Positions 35,131 through 46,719 of a DNA stretch of 64,000 bases are shown here, one piece after another (the stretch's first letter is position 1; each line of letters opens with the position of its first letter). Where the stretch lies: contig JBAMJV010003077.1 of NCBI GenBank assembly GCA_037951105.1, positions 269,501-333,500 on the forward strand, written 5' to 3'. Source of the stretch: Echinarachnius parma. Lineage: Eukaryota > Echinodermata > Echinoidea > Clypeasteroida > Echinarachniidae. Made by a program: the position numbers and the translations under genes. Below the pieces are notes generated by a model. It did not search any database. It was given only the letters and a program-made list of their open reading frames with translations, and had not been told where the DNA came from.

Positions 35131-36202
35131 GCTTAATTAAGAATCAAAAAGGAAGAAAAGGAAACGGAATGCCTCACAACCATACAAAGAAGACTGATTT
35201 ATGGCTTATAAGTTCATTATAATTCAACCACTTATAACCTGCCAAGAACATAATGGTGGGCAAATAAAGGATAAACAATGATCAATTCGTAGCTTTAGGT
35301 TAATTTAATATCAAAACAATGTTTAACAGGTAGAATCCATCATAGCTTACCAATGATTGTAAAAGTTATTCACTAATCAGAAGTTATAACAAACTGCAAT
35401 CAGAACTTCAGAAGCACCCTTGGTCATGGCTAGGCTGGCCCGGCGCCCGGTATGTGTGTTTACAACTTTACACTGCTTGCTTGCTAGTGCACGTGCGTAT
35501 AGCGCCGTGCCGGGGCCCGGGCTGGGCGCGCCATGGGGATCGATCAGGATTGCGTAATTTTCATGTAGAGACTTGCAGTTCAGTACGTGTTCCAAATTGT
35601 ATTAACAAAACGCCACGATCGCAACATTGAATTCGGCCACTTGATTTTCAGTCAAAATTATGAGCGACCGGGGAACCCGGGTGCATCCGCTTCTCAAAGT
35701 CGTGTTTTCGCCGATTGGTGAACGATTTTAAAAGCTTTTTCGTTTGATATTTTACGTAATAACAATGTTGATCTCGAGCTGATCTCTAGCGACAATTCCG
35801 AGATCATGATCAAGTTAAAGAGCAACATCTTCGTGATCAAGAACAAGATTGAGATTATATACTGATGCCGATCTTGAGACTGGTCTCGAAAATGATCTCG
35901 AGATACTCGACACTGATAGTAACCAATTACAACCATAACAAAGGCATGTAGTATGGAAAGATAAGAAAATGTCCCATGAAATCACTGGATTTGCCAATTG
36001 GTACCCACATACATTGAATAGCCTGAGATTTTTTCTTAAACAGTCAGAATTAAAGTTGTTAAGTTTTTAAATAACTATTACTATTGAAACACTGTCAAAA
36101 TATGTTTATACATTCTATGTCTGACAAAGATGTACACTACCTTCACAAACTTTGGATAGTTGTCCTAGTATGATGAGTAAATTATTTGTACTAATGTCTT
36201 AC
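35131..36202. other. No gene seen
   Basis: Includes a GC-rich inverted stretch (GGCCCGGCGCCCGG / CCGGGGCCCGGGC near 35435-35530) and the diverged GATC block. No exon apart from the micro-exon at its right edge. Confidence 0.4.
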
Positions 36203-36254
36203 CTTTCTGAAAAGCAGAAGATGAGCGAGGTACCACCCCCATGGGTTCGACTTC
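36203..36254 (-). CDS. ACSBG-like: ACSBG-like 52-base micro-exon
   Basis: A very short exon with acceptor CTTTCGTAG before GAAGTCG and donor AGAAAG/GTAAGA. Its translation, KSNPWGWYLAHLLLFRK, matches the family stretch PLSYRLAxxLVFxKVR. Both flanking exons join in phase: GG plus G before it, and AAG followed by GTGCGA after it. The length was fixed by these two phases, which is strong support for so short an exon. A block of degenerate ACCATGGTA palindromes begins about 70 bases on the upstream (intronic) side. Confidence 0.78.
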
Positions 36255-36324
36255 CTACGAAAGCAATCGGTTGATAACATGATTAAATAATAGAGTGTTG
36301 ATGACTCAAAACGATAGGGAACAC

Positions 36325-36560
36325 GTACCAATGGTACCATGGTACCCATATTTCGACCCTGGTAGTACCATGGCACCCATAGTGTTTCCGTGGTAGTATC
36401 ATGGTTATACCATACCATACCATAACATAGTATCCACTGTAAACTGTGGTATCCATAGCTTAACCATGGTATTACCATGGTACAGACAGAACCGGGGCCA
36501 ATATGCCGTGCCATGGTTATACCATTGTACTACCGTGGTACTACCATGGTAAATTCTTAC
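36325..36560. repeat. ACCATGGTA palindromic repeat tract
   Basis: At least a dozen degenerate copies of TACCATGGTA, itself self-complementary, are mixed with GGTATACC-like variants. The tract can form many alternative hairpins. It lies about 70 bases upstream of the acceptor of the 52-base micro-exon. Confidence 0.75.
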
Positions 36561-37012
36561 AAAGGATATGTGGGTTGAATAGTATTCCACATGGTGTTAA
36601 TAAGGAGTGAAGATGAAGAGATGTTCATTGGGAGTCAGTGGAAGAGCGCATAATTTATACTAGCGATGATAAACAAAGAAGTGATTAGTTTACCAAAGAT
36701 TAATTTATATGAGTCACAAAGGTCAGCCACTGGAGTCAGGTATTTTTGCCAGGTTAGACTAAAGCCGAGATAAATTAGAATGTTATCCATGAGATGTCAG
36801 CTGCAGTGGTAGTTTTTTAGCCCCATGGTTACAGTATGTTGTTCAGGCTGTAAATAAGTAGTACAAAACTGATTCACTATAGGTAATTCAGCCAAAACAT
36901 TTTTTGACAAGCCATACTAAATTACGGGGGGAAAGCCCAACCTCTTGCAAAGCATGATCAATGTGAAAAGTGAATAATCCATTTTGAAAAGACGTTTTAT
37001 GGCCGTTGTGTG
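36561..37012. other. Intron, no feature seen
   Basis: No element ends or coding signal recognised. Confidence 0.45.
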
Positions 37013-37345
37013 ACAAGATTGGTAGAGCGCGCGCTTTCCGATCTCGAGATCCCAAGGTCGAACCCTGCCCACTCCGTTTGCCCTTCAGCAAGGCATTTAA
37101 TCCACATTGCTGCTCTCTATCCAGGAGTATAAATGGGTACTTGGTCTGGTGTTAGTTAGCCTGGGACCTATCATATGGCTGCCATTGGCTAGTATGCTCC
37201 CCGGGGAGTTGAGATGGTGCGCAAGATAATTGTGCGGGTTTTACCTGTACCTGATGACCAATGGTAATAATAAGCGCATAGAGACATGCAATTGTGCTTA
37301 TGTGTTATGCGCTATATATAAGTGTTTCATTATTATTATCAATGC
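37013..37345 (+). mobile_element. tRNA-derived SINE, copy 2
   Basis: Same family as the SINE at 29229: TGGTAGAGCGCGCGCTTTCC head, GGTCGAACCCTG B box, GAGTATAAATGGGTAC, CTCCCCGGGGAGTT, and an ending GCGCTATATATAAGTG before a short ATT tail. The B box is slightly degraded. Confidence 0.85.
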
Positions 37346-38899
37346 TGTATTGCCAAACTAATGATTTAGTAAACAATAAACATGAACAAATGATGTACGC
37401 TGAATTATATTATGTTTCAATCATGGCTGCGCCCGAGGGCGACAGCAAAGAACCCCTAAATATTCATTTAATGTGTTTTATTGTATTATTGGTAAGTGAT
37501 ACCTGGATTATTACAATGACAGCTAAGGGTTGTTTGCCTTTGCGCTTGGGATGCAGACGTCTTGGAAACATTGTATGTAGCTGCGTGTACGTAGGCGCTC
37601 AAAGTTCATGCGACTGGCAATAGCATCTCAGCTATTCGTTTACATGGGTATTGGTCCTTTAAATAATGTCAGGCAACAACAGTTGCCATGAAAGCAAGCG
37701 TCCGTTTCCCCGATAAGAAACAAATAATGTGATATTTCGGGCTATGTAATGTAAGCGAAGCCATAACACGACTCTTCCTATTTGATTATTTACTTTGCTC
37801 ATATAGCGCATACTTTCCAACAAATTAACTTATTGGACAATTGTTCGTTATTTTGATAAAGCTTTAGTAAAATTTCCGGCTGTATAACATTATTTTCCAA
37901 TCAAACTGCTAAAATTATCGCGCACGTCTGACGTTTGATAAGGTGAATATCTTGTTTTGTTTATATTTTCCCTGTAATTTACAAAGTATTTGCATGTTCT
38001 GCCGTGGAGGGGACCACAAGACTGAACGAACTCGATTAGTACAATATTTGTGTGACTTTTCAAAAATGAATAATAATTCCTAATAAAACATGAATACTTA
38101 CAACATGATAGAAAATCAAGTACAAACAAATAGTTCAACAATTATTAGAGAAAATTTAAGACATGTCAATTATTTTACAAAACATTACACAAATGCCTCA
38201 GTTTATATACTGGTTATTAAACATTTGTGATATGTATGATATTACTGTATAACTTTTTGCCATTGAAGTGTTCATGATAGCTACATTACATTAATTTTAA
38301 AATGGAAAATGTCACTCTGCGTCAGGTTTACAAGCTACAAATTTAAGAAATTGCATATAAACATTATCATGAACTATATTGTGTTTGCTAACTCATATGA
38401 AGGTCACCTCTTCATTGACTGATGATTTTTCATTTGACGGGTGTCGTAATTATGTATTGTATAAACAAATTCGATTAGATGTTGATTTTAATATAACGTT
38501 AGTAATTCATGGTCGATCATATTTATTCTTTGTATTGAATGTGGAAGGAACAAAGGGTTCGATTTATAATGATGAAAGTGAGCTAATCTATACAATTTAT
38601 ATAAGATGTTTTACGCCAAACTCATTCATATCTTGCTTATTTTCCTGGCTCATCTAAATTTGAAGAGATTCAATATTTGGGTCTGACTCTTTGCTTTTTT
38701 TTTCTTTTCATTTTGACAATTTCCAACCGGAGTTTACATATTCTTTGTATTAATAACAATATTAGTACTATTTTTCAGGACCAATTATTTGTCAAGACCA
38801 ATTATTAATTGCGTTAGTGATATCATCAAGTATTGTGTGAGACAATTGAATAATATTTTCATATTTTGTATAAATTAGTATATGGTTTTCAAGGGCTAG
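37346..38899. other. No gene seen
   Basis: AT-rich intron. The right part may belong to the LINE whose tail is at 39262, but no reverse-transcriptase residues are recognisable. Confidence 0.4.
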
Positions 38900-39262
38900 C
38901 GTGTACTTTAATTATTTGCACTTGCACCACTTCCTTCTCCTTACTTTCTTTTCTTTCTTTTTATCCCATATGTCATAGGTTGTATACATAATTTAAGCTT
39001 ACATTAATTTTTCTTTGGGGAGTCACGCTATCAAGCTTGCAGCTTATTGTGACTTCCCATGCAACTTTCCTACTATACTGTATACTATTATGTTGTATAG
39101 TTATTCTTTATTTACTTATTTTTTATACAATTGTTTAATGTACTTAAGCACAATTGTGATATTCATGATTTGTATTATATGTTGTTAAATAATTGTTTTG
39201 TATTTATGTTATGTTTTGAAGTTGCAAAATAAATGAAATGAAATGAAAATGAAATAATCCTA
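38900..39262 (+). mobile_element. LINE 3' end with (TGAAA)n tail
   Basis: A 3' UTR-like sequence with TTTGGGGAGTCACGCTATCA and its near-complement (GCTTATTGTGACTTCCC) ends GCAAAATAAATGAAATGAAA. CR1/L2-type LINEs commonly end with such a hairpin and a short tandem tail. No coding part remains. Confidence 0.6.
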
Positions 39263-40840
39263 GGTTATTTACTAACAAGGGCGTATAATGCATACCTTTA
39301 TAATGAATTAGAACATCTTTGACTGAAACGACATACAAGGGACACTTAACAAAGTTTAGGTGATGTTGTAAGCACTAGAAGGGGTTATTTTAGCACCTTT
39401 TCAGTGCCCTCATAGGAACTGCACAAGCTGTGCTGGTTCAACACTAATACAATGCTAGTTTCACACAATGTAAAAGCTCTTGAGGTGTTTGCACGTTGGG
39501 TGCTAAAAAATCCGCATGGTGTAAGATGAATGACCCACACAGTGTACTATATAAAACTTCTAATGCTAAAACTAATCCCTAACAAATTATATTTATTTTT
39601 ACATTAATTTTCTTTCCTAGTGTTATCGTTAATCCTATCCTACAAATAATGCACGAAGGAAGGCACGTTTAACACCCAATAAGAGTTAGTGTTATGTATT
39701 GAGTGATCTATGGAAGGTGATGGGGTCCAGGAGGAAATATTCCGGATACGCTTTAGTAAGACAAATACCCCCATGACAATTACTCCCAAGACAACTACCC
39801 CTGAACAACTCTCTACTGGTAGCCGTCTGTCTGGGGAATAATTGTCCTTGGGAACAATTGTCCAGGGGTAATGGTCCGCGGGGGGGGGGGGGGGGGGGGG
39901 GGGGGTGGTGGTAATCGTCCGGGGGTATTGGCCAGGGGGTAGAGTCATATAACCAAATTAAAGGGCAGCATTAAACAGTCACTATTGTAGCCACATCACT
40001 TGCAGAACATACCAAATTTACCAAATCCTAGCCAAAGTGTAAGCATTGTTTAGTCCAGGTCTCGTCGAGTGATATGCAATATTGGTGTATTATGTATATT
40101 GCGCTGTAGCAAAGATGCGTATGTCTACATGCAGTATATGATTACAGATATTGCAATGTGATCAAAATAAAGTCTCTATAGAAATTGTTTTTAGTACAAC
40201 TCTCTTATACAATAATTAACATAATCATTGAACTATTTAAAAGTATCTAAGACATTGTTATACGGAGTGTTAGTGGTGAAGTTGCATTCAATCTTCACCA
40301 TAAAAGCCTATTGCTCATACATAAATGTGTGGGGCACTCAATATGTGTATATAGTACGGCACAAGGCAAGCCTCATGTCATGTCCAAGTAACCTAATAAC
40401 GTAATTATTGGTGTGAGAGATTTAGTTCTAAAACGTTAATAGGTTATTACTGTCCTTAGATCAATTAATTAGACCATTTTTATTGTAGAATACGCCACAA
40501 ATAGCACTTTCTATATTGCTCATGTACATGTAAATAAATGTTTTCTTATTAGGGTCGTTTTATATCCAATCAACTTCATAATTGTAGTTCAGGCAACTGC
40601 TTTCGGTGTAATGTTATTCTATAATGTGCGTTTCTTTATGATGATCCAATGAAACATGTCATAGTATTTGTATTTATTTTTTAAAGCATGATTCCTGGCC
40701 TGATTATAAGTCATTTTTTAAGATTATTCCTCTTGTATTTGCACTCAAAGAAGAAACCATGAATGAACAAATAATTAAGCATTATACCGATGTATACACA
40801 TTCGGGAGAACACGTCACCTTGGCTATAATTATATCTTAC
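39263..40840. other. Intron with minisatellite; no gene otherwise
   Basis: Apart from the minisatellite at 39765-39940 and its poly(G) run (about 39881-39905), I see nothing up to the donor of the host exon. Confidence 0.4.
39765..39940. repeat. GGACAAYTACCCCC minisatellite, locus 3
   Basis: The third locus of the 14-16-base unit. Both orientations are present (ACAATTACTCCCAAGAC and GGGTAATGGTCCGCGG), with a poly(G) run of about 25. Confidence 0.8.
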
Positions 40841-41040
40841 CCCTCCGATTGATTCAAGTAGCCTTTCATTCCAAGTTGCTTTGACCAATTTACTATGATC
40901 TGTCGCACCTTCGAAAGACGCCTCTCCTCTTTCATGAGCCTGTCTTTAATCCGGTTTGCGAGAAAAGGGATCAAGAGTAACGTTGTTGGTCTGACGAGTT
41001 TGATGAATTCTAAGATACTATCCACTGAGTCTGGAGAAAT
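40841..41040 (-). CDS. ACSBG-like: ACSBG-like exon: RPT region and linker helix
   Basis: Exon of 200 bases. The acceptor is GTTTTTCAG before ATTTCTCCAG and the donor is GGAGGG/GTAAGA. The translation contains LVRPTTLLLIPFLANRIKDR followed by a lysine/arginine-rich helix with IIVNWSKQLG. In ACSBG proteins this region reads (V/L)RPTxFxGVPRVWEKM...IxxWAKxxG, so the fold is recognisable but the GVPRVWEK box has become LIPFLANR. The exon ends with two bases of a codon that the single first base of the next exon completes. A poly(C) stretch lies in the intron about 120 bases upstream of the acceptor. Confidence 0.82.
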
Positions 41041-41287
41041 CTGAAAAACACATACACACATGGAAACAAATACATAAAAATAACGTGGTATGTTTACTGC
41101 TCCCCTTTTAACTTGCCTTGAAATAAACATACATCTACACGGATGAATCGGGAAATGCTCCCACCCCCCCCCCCCCCCCCCCCTCCTCCCCCGCAAATAA
41201 TGTTACAAACAATACGAACATCAGGTTTATAGTACAATATACACTATTTTGTATGAATACATAAACACTACCCGTTTTTTTTTTTAT

Positions 41288-42045
41288 TTAAAGGCAATGG
41301 TGAGTGTTGGTCAAACTTAACTTTAGTAACCAAAACCTGCACGATTACGGTACAAAATAATAGTTATAACTTCACCATGCTCGAAAAGTATACACAATTA
41401 CAAACGACAAAGTAAAACCCCTGTTATCATTCAAAAAGAGCCGTTACAACTCGAAGTGTCAAATTAACTCTAAAGTTAGCCAGCGCGAAGCACGAGCGTT
41501 CTAGGTCCTATATAATACGGGACTGTAGTGCAGTGCGCGGTATAGTACGTGTAGCATGTATCACAACTCGCAAGCCCCATTTGTTCGCCTTTCGTTCAGA
41601 GTCGCGCTAACACACGGAGAGAAGTCCATGAGGCGCATATATCACTGATTGTGTGCAGAATGGAGGGAAAATCAGAATCTTAATCCACCCGATAGTTGGA
41701 TCACATATCAGAGAGTGAATTGCTGGTAAGTAGCGTATCATATGTATAGTTTTAAGCACAATTAGCGTGCACACAAATATTTGGTTTCAGTTCTTTATTA
41801 TGAAGACCTAGAACGCTAGTGCCTCGCACTAGCGTTCTCTAAAAAGTGATACCCGGGCGTCAACCACTTTTATATGATATTTTGAAAGCCAATTCCACAA
41901 CAATTAGAGCATTTGAATGGGAATTATTATTATTTCCCATGTTTTTTTCGATGATCTTTCATATGGAATTGCAATCAGCCAAATCCGTTACAATTTATGT
42001 TGGGGGGGCACTTTGGAAATTACCAACACTCACCATTGCCTTTAA
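41288..42045. mobile_element. TTAA-flanked MITE, copy D
   Basis: The inverted ends TTAAAGGCAATGGTGAGTGT and complement are bounded by TTAA. The interior AGTTATAACTTCACCATGCTCGA matches the MITEs at 46938 and 49161, so it is a member of one family. A perfect 13-base-arm hairpin (AGAACGCTAGTGC) lies at about 41810-41838. The poly-T upstream of the left TTAA belongs to the flank. Confidence 0.75.
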
Positions 42046-42350
42046 CTGTAAAGGCCCGAATTATTATCAGTGGCACAACTTTAGACGGTTTTGCACATGT
42101 GGACACATTGATGTGCAACTAATGAGAAGTCGGGCCTAAGTATGTTAAACCAATTTAATCAATTCAATTAAATTAACATTTATTCGGCATCATAAAATAT
42201 AATACATATACAGTAATGGTGAGTCATAAAAATATACATGTACATATACATATGCCGGGGTAGCTATAAAGTAGAAACTTGTATATCAGCAGCCCCTAAA
42301 ACTAAAAACTAAAACAATACATCAGATAGCTTACAGTCTAACTTGTCAGG

Positions 42351-43287
42351 TTCGAAATTAGCATAGGTCCGATGGCCCGGGGCCACCAAAAATTGCTGTC
42401 GGGCCAGTTTTTTGTTTTAATACCCTGTAGTCATGTTTAGTCCTGTTAAGGGCATGGCAAGAACTTGCTTTTAAACGTAGCATTCAGCAACTTATACCCT
42501 TTTCTCACATACACAGTATTGGTTAATTAAAAAGTTGCAAGTTAATTGAGCAAGTAACACTGCTACTAATGAATATTCATACATTCTTGAGCAACAGTAC
42601 TTATTTTCTAACCAGTTATAACAAAAAAAATCATATTAAAAATCGTTGTTAGTTAGTTTGCGTACTTTGCATATCTAATGAGCATCATGAATATTCATAT
42701 ATGCTGCTCATGAATATTCATATATTACTACTCTGTTACTACCATAGAGTTATATACTTTATATTCTTTTAATATATAACTAAATGGTTACTACCCAATA
42801 AATGTGCAATTTATGTACTAACCACTTTTTTTTACGTGAGAAAATATATATGTAGACCAGTGGTATAAGTATTCCATTTTTTTATTTTTTTTTTTATTTG
42901 TTATGAATCCCGTAAATTCAACATCATGTTTGAAGTTTGAACAGTGTGTTGTGAGTTGTCTCACTTGTCTGCAATATTGTTTACGAAGAATACAATGTTT
43001 GTTTGATCAATAAAACACCACATCACAACAAAAGACATGACACACACACATTCATCCTAATTCATGTTTATTTAATTCCTCTTACAATGAAACAAAGGGG
43101 AATGAAAAATAAAAAGTATTGCCTAGTACCCTGAAACTATGAATATGGTTATTGTATACATTTTACTTTTGTTTTTCCTTATTTTTTCGGGCCAGTAGAT
43201 TTTGGTTTCGGGCCACGAAATTTGGAAAAATACTAATTTTACTGGCCCGACCGGGCCGGGCCACCAGCAAAAAAAGTTAATTTCGAG
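42351..43287. mobile_element. GGCCCGRC foldback inserted in LINE 3' UTR
   Basis: The ends TTCGAAATTAGCATAGGTCC...CTGTCGGGCCAG and inverted CTGGCCCGAC...AGTTAATTTCGAGCA form long imperfect inverted repeats. The interior includes repeated ATGAATATTCATA palindromes. No coding content. Confidence 0.65.
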
Positions 43288-43399
43288 CATGCCTAAACTA
43301 TCACTAAAAGAACACTAAAGAACATCATTTGAATATATAATTATTATTTTAACAATGCTCATTTCGTGGATTCAGTAGGTTTCGAGTATCGCTTGTTTA

Positions 43400-45036
43400 T
43401 GTCTATTTTTAAAAAGGCTGTAGCTCTTTTTACCCTTTTTATTCATATTTTATTCAGTTCCAAATTACAGGTCCCTGTAATATGTTGCATAAAAGACAAA
43501 CGGAATATTGGTAAGAAGAAGTTATCTCTATTCCGGGTATTTAATAAATGTACATCATACTTTAAACAGAAGTGATCATTAAAGATGGGCGGTAACATAG
43601 CATGCTTATACTTATACATGAATAAGGTATTGTGGGAAATAACATCTGGCAGTTTGAGCGATTTTAGAGATTGAAACATATGAGAGGTATTGTGCGTTAC
43701 AGCATAACCGTATGACACGTTTCTGAAGTATAAAAAGTGGCTTCAAAAATGTGTCAATTTTTCTTCCCCACACTAAGTTACAATAATAGATATGGATATA
43801 TAATTGCGCTATACAAAGGAACCAATGACTTCTGCGGTAGGACACTTCGTAACTTACGCATAACACCAATATTAGAACTGACCCTTTTAAAAATTGACTC
43901 AATATGTTTTCCACATGTTAATTTATTATCAATAGTGACTCCAAGAAATGTCGCATATTAAAATTGTTCGACATCAATTTCATCTAGTTTCAAATTAACA
44001 TCATAAAGTATATTTTTACATCTGTCCTTTATATTAAAAATCACTAATTTTGTTTTGGATTGATTGACTCTCATCTTATTCGCATAGAACCATTTAAAAA
44101 CTGTATCCAATTCGTGATTTACTTGATACATCAATTCGCCAATAGCAGTATGTGAAATAAATACATTGGTGTCATCGGCGTATAAAATAAAATGTAACAT
44201 TTTAGAAGACTAAACAATATCGTTTATGAATAATAAGAACAGTAATGGACCCAGAAACTGTGGAACCCCTTGCCCTAAATGCATTTTATCAGAATGTACC
44301 CCATTATACTCAACGAACTGCCTTCTATTTGATAAATCAATTTTAAACCAGTTTAGCGGGGTACCCCTTATTCCATAAAAAAATCAATATGCGTAATAGA
44401 ATCTTGTAGTCTAAACAATCAAAAGCTTTACTACGATCAATGTAAACACCAATGGCAATTTCTTTACATTCAGAACATTTATAAAGCAATTCAGATGTAT
44501 AGAGTAAGGCTGATTCGATTGAATAATTTGGTCTAAATCCAAACTGTTCAGGTATTAAAAATGAATATTTCTGCAAAAATATATATAACCGATTGTACAT
44601 AAGTCGCTCCAAGATCTTAGAAAACGAGGATAATAACGAGATGGGCCGATAATTAGAAACAACATGCATATCACCTTTTTTGTGTACAGGGACAACCTTC
44701 GAAACTTTCAAGTCATCGGGAAATACACAAAGTAATGTATGACAAATTAAAAATATGATTCAAGGGTTCAATAATACAATGAATAACCTTCTTTACCAAA
44801 TAAAATGGAGAGATCCCATCGACTCCACACGAATGTTTACTTTTCAATTGCTTAACAACTTTCAACATTTCATATCCATCAGTTGGTAGAAGGAAAAATG
44901 AGCGAATAATACCTGAAGTTAAATAGTCAAAGAAAGATCCAAGTGATCGGGAATAACTAAAACATCCAGAATAAAAAAAATAAAAATTAAACACATTGGC
45001 TATAGTTTTGGACTCTACAACCTTCGAATTATCCAT
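43400..45036 (-). pseudogene. Decayed LINE reverse transcriptase
   Basis: Pieces in several frames carry reverse-transcriptase motifs: PVHKKGDMHVVSNYRPISLL, QFGFRPNYSIESAL, IDRSKAFDCLD and LHFILYADDTNVF. A linker HWITKAILKSINKKQRLY, typical of the region before the RT domain, is at about 45234-45400. Several frameshifts and stops separate the pieces, so it is not functional. Confidence 0.8.
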
Positions 45037-45478
45037 TTTTTGTTTATAAAAGCGGGTAATTTAGACCGACATTTTCCAAGCAGGTCATTCAAGATCTTCT
45101 ATGTACATTTTAGATTTTTAAATTTCATCTCAAGTTTGTGTACAAAATGAGCCTTTCGAGATTCACGTATAATGGAATTAAGTTTATTTCTAAAAGTAGT
45201 ATACTTCTTTTTTGGGGATGGACTTTTCGACTTTTAAAAAGTCCTATATAGGCGTTGCTTTTTATTTATAGACTTAAGTATAGCCTTTGTAATCCAGTGC
45301 TTTTTTGATGTTCTACTTTTGTTTTTTTTAATGGGGCAAAGTTCTGGAGGGCTTATCACGGTTGATAGTAAGAATTTTGCAGCTAATTCCTCTATTAAAG
45401 CATTAAAGTCAACTTGCAATTGTGAATGACTTTCACTATACAAATAGGCGTGGTACTTTGGAGGCATAGAATTTGTTA

Positions 45479-45873
45479 TGCTGCAGTCACCCATAAGCCA
45501 CGCTCTCTCTGCGTTCAGGGGAGGCGCCGACAAATCGAGCGATTAATGACACAATGGTAGCTCATTCACGCTCTTGCCACGATCTTAACACGCTCTCCGT
45601 ACGCTTTGGCCACGCTTTCCGAGCTATTCACTGTGCATGCTCCGTGTATCTTTAACAATAGCTCACAACAATGAGACGAGACCATTTGCTCTACGCTCTC
45701 GACACGATCTCGACACGCTCTCTGCGATCCTATACCATGCACGCATGTAGTTGTACACACTCAGTGCGTTTCCTACTAGCACACTACGCATGCTCTTGGC
45801 GTAGATCTGTTTTGAAAACTGGGGTAGAGGGATGGGGAGGGTTATTATTGTTCACTATCATTGTTATTATTAT

Positions 45874-45938
<65 letters not shown>

Positions 45939-46717
45939 TCATAATGATTGTTAGTATGCAATTCAGGGTGTCTGTACCATCGATATCAAAATTGGGGAAA
46001 TCTGTGTTCATAATGCATACATAGGGTGTGCGTATGTCCCCATTCATTGGAGCCTCATCTAATTTGTATGCCGCCATACCACGTTTTAGCCAGAAATTGA
46101 GTTTCCCCCAAATGTACATTATTTTTGCCCGGACATGCCATTTTAAATTGTGACATCATTTTACCTATAGTTGAAACGTGTCAAACTTCGCAATCTATAG
46201 CCTAGGCTATAGCGTCCACTAGCAGAAGTGCTGGAATAGATCTGCAAGAATGTCTTTTGTTCAACTTGGGAATGAATGAGAAGATTATGTCACTTTTGTG
46301 AAACGATATACGCCCATGCATGGACATACAATAGCCCCTAAACAAAAGAGTAGATCGCCAAAGACCAAAGTTCGTTTTCAACATGTCCAAAGCGAACGGC
46401 GAGCTCCTACGTCCTGCTCCTTTGTTCATCGAGTTATTGACTGCATTCATGGAAGGATATCTATTGACGCATGTGAGATAATCTTCCCATTCATTGCCCA
46501 CTGCGTTGCCAATTTGCTAATTTAACTTGGACGCAGCGCGAGAGCCGCGAGAGCGGCCAAGAAAAGTGTACGATCTAAACAATAGCGAACAATGAACGCC
46601 GCTCTCCCCACGACCTCCACACGCTCTCCCCACGTCCTCCACACGCTTCCAATTGTATGAATGGGGATTAGTAGCGGCGCGATATCGGCGCGAGAGCGTA
46701 GCTATGTGTGACGGGGG
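45479..46717. mobile_element. 1.2-kb inverted-repeat insertion in LINE
   Basis: The inverted ends GTCACCCATAAGCCACGCTC and complement of GAGCGTAGCTATGTGTGACG split the LINE between its endonuclease and RT parts. The interior has many ACGCTCTC motifs and a (TAG)n run of about 75 bases at 45866-45940. No transposase. Confidence 0.65.
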
Positions 46718-46719
46718 TA

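Noticed and set aside
36191-36514. 107-codon minus-strand frame
   Set aside because: Only its last 17 codons are the host micro-exon; the rest is ACCATGGTA repeat.
45784-46119. Leucine-run frame (LLLLLLL)
   Set aside because: Encoded by the (TAG)n microsatellite inside a non-coding insertion.
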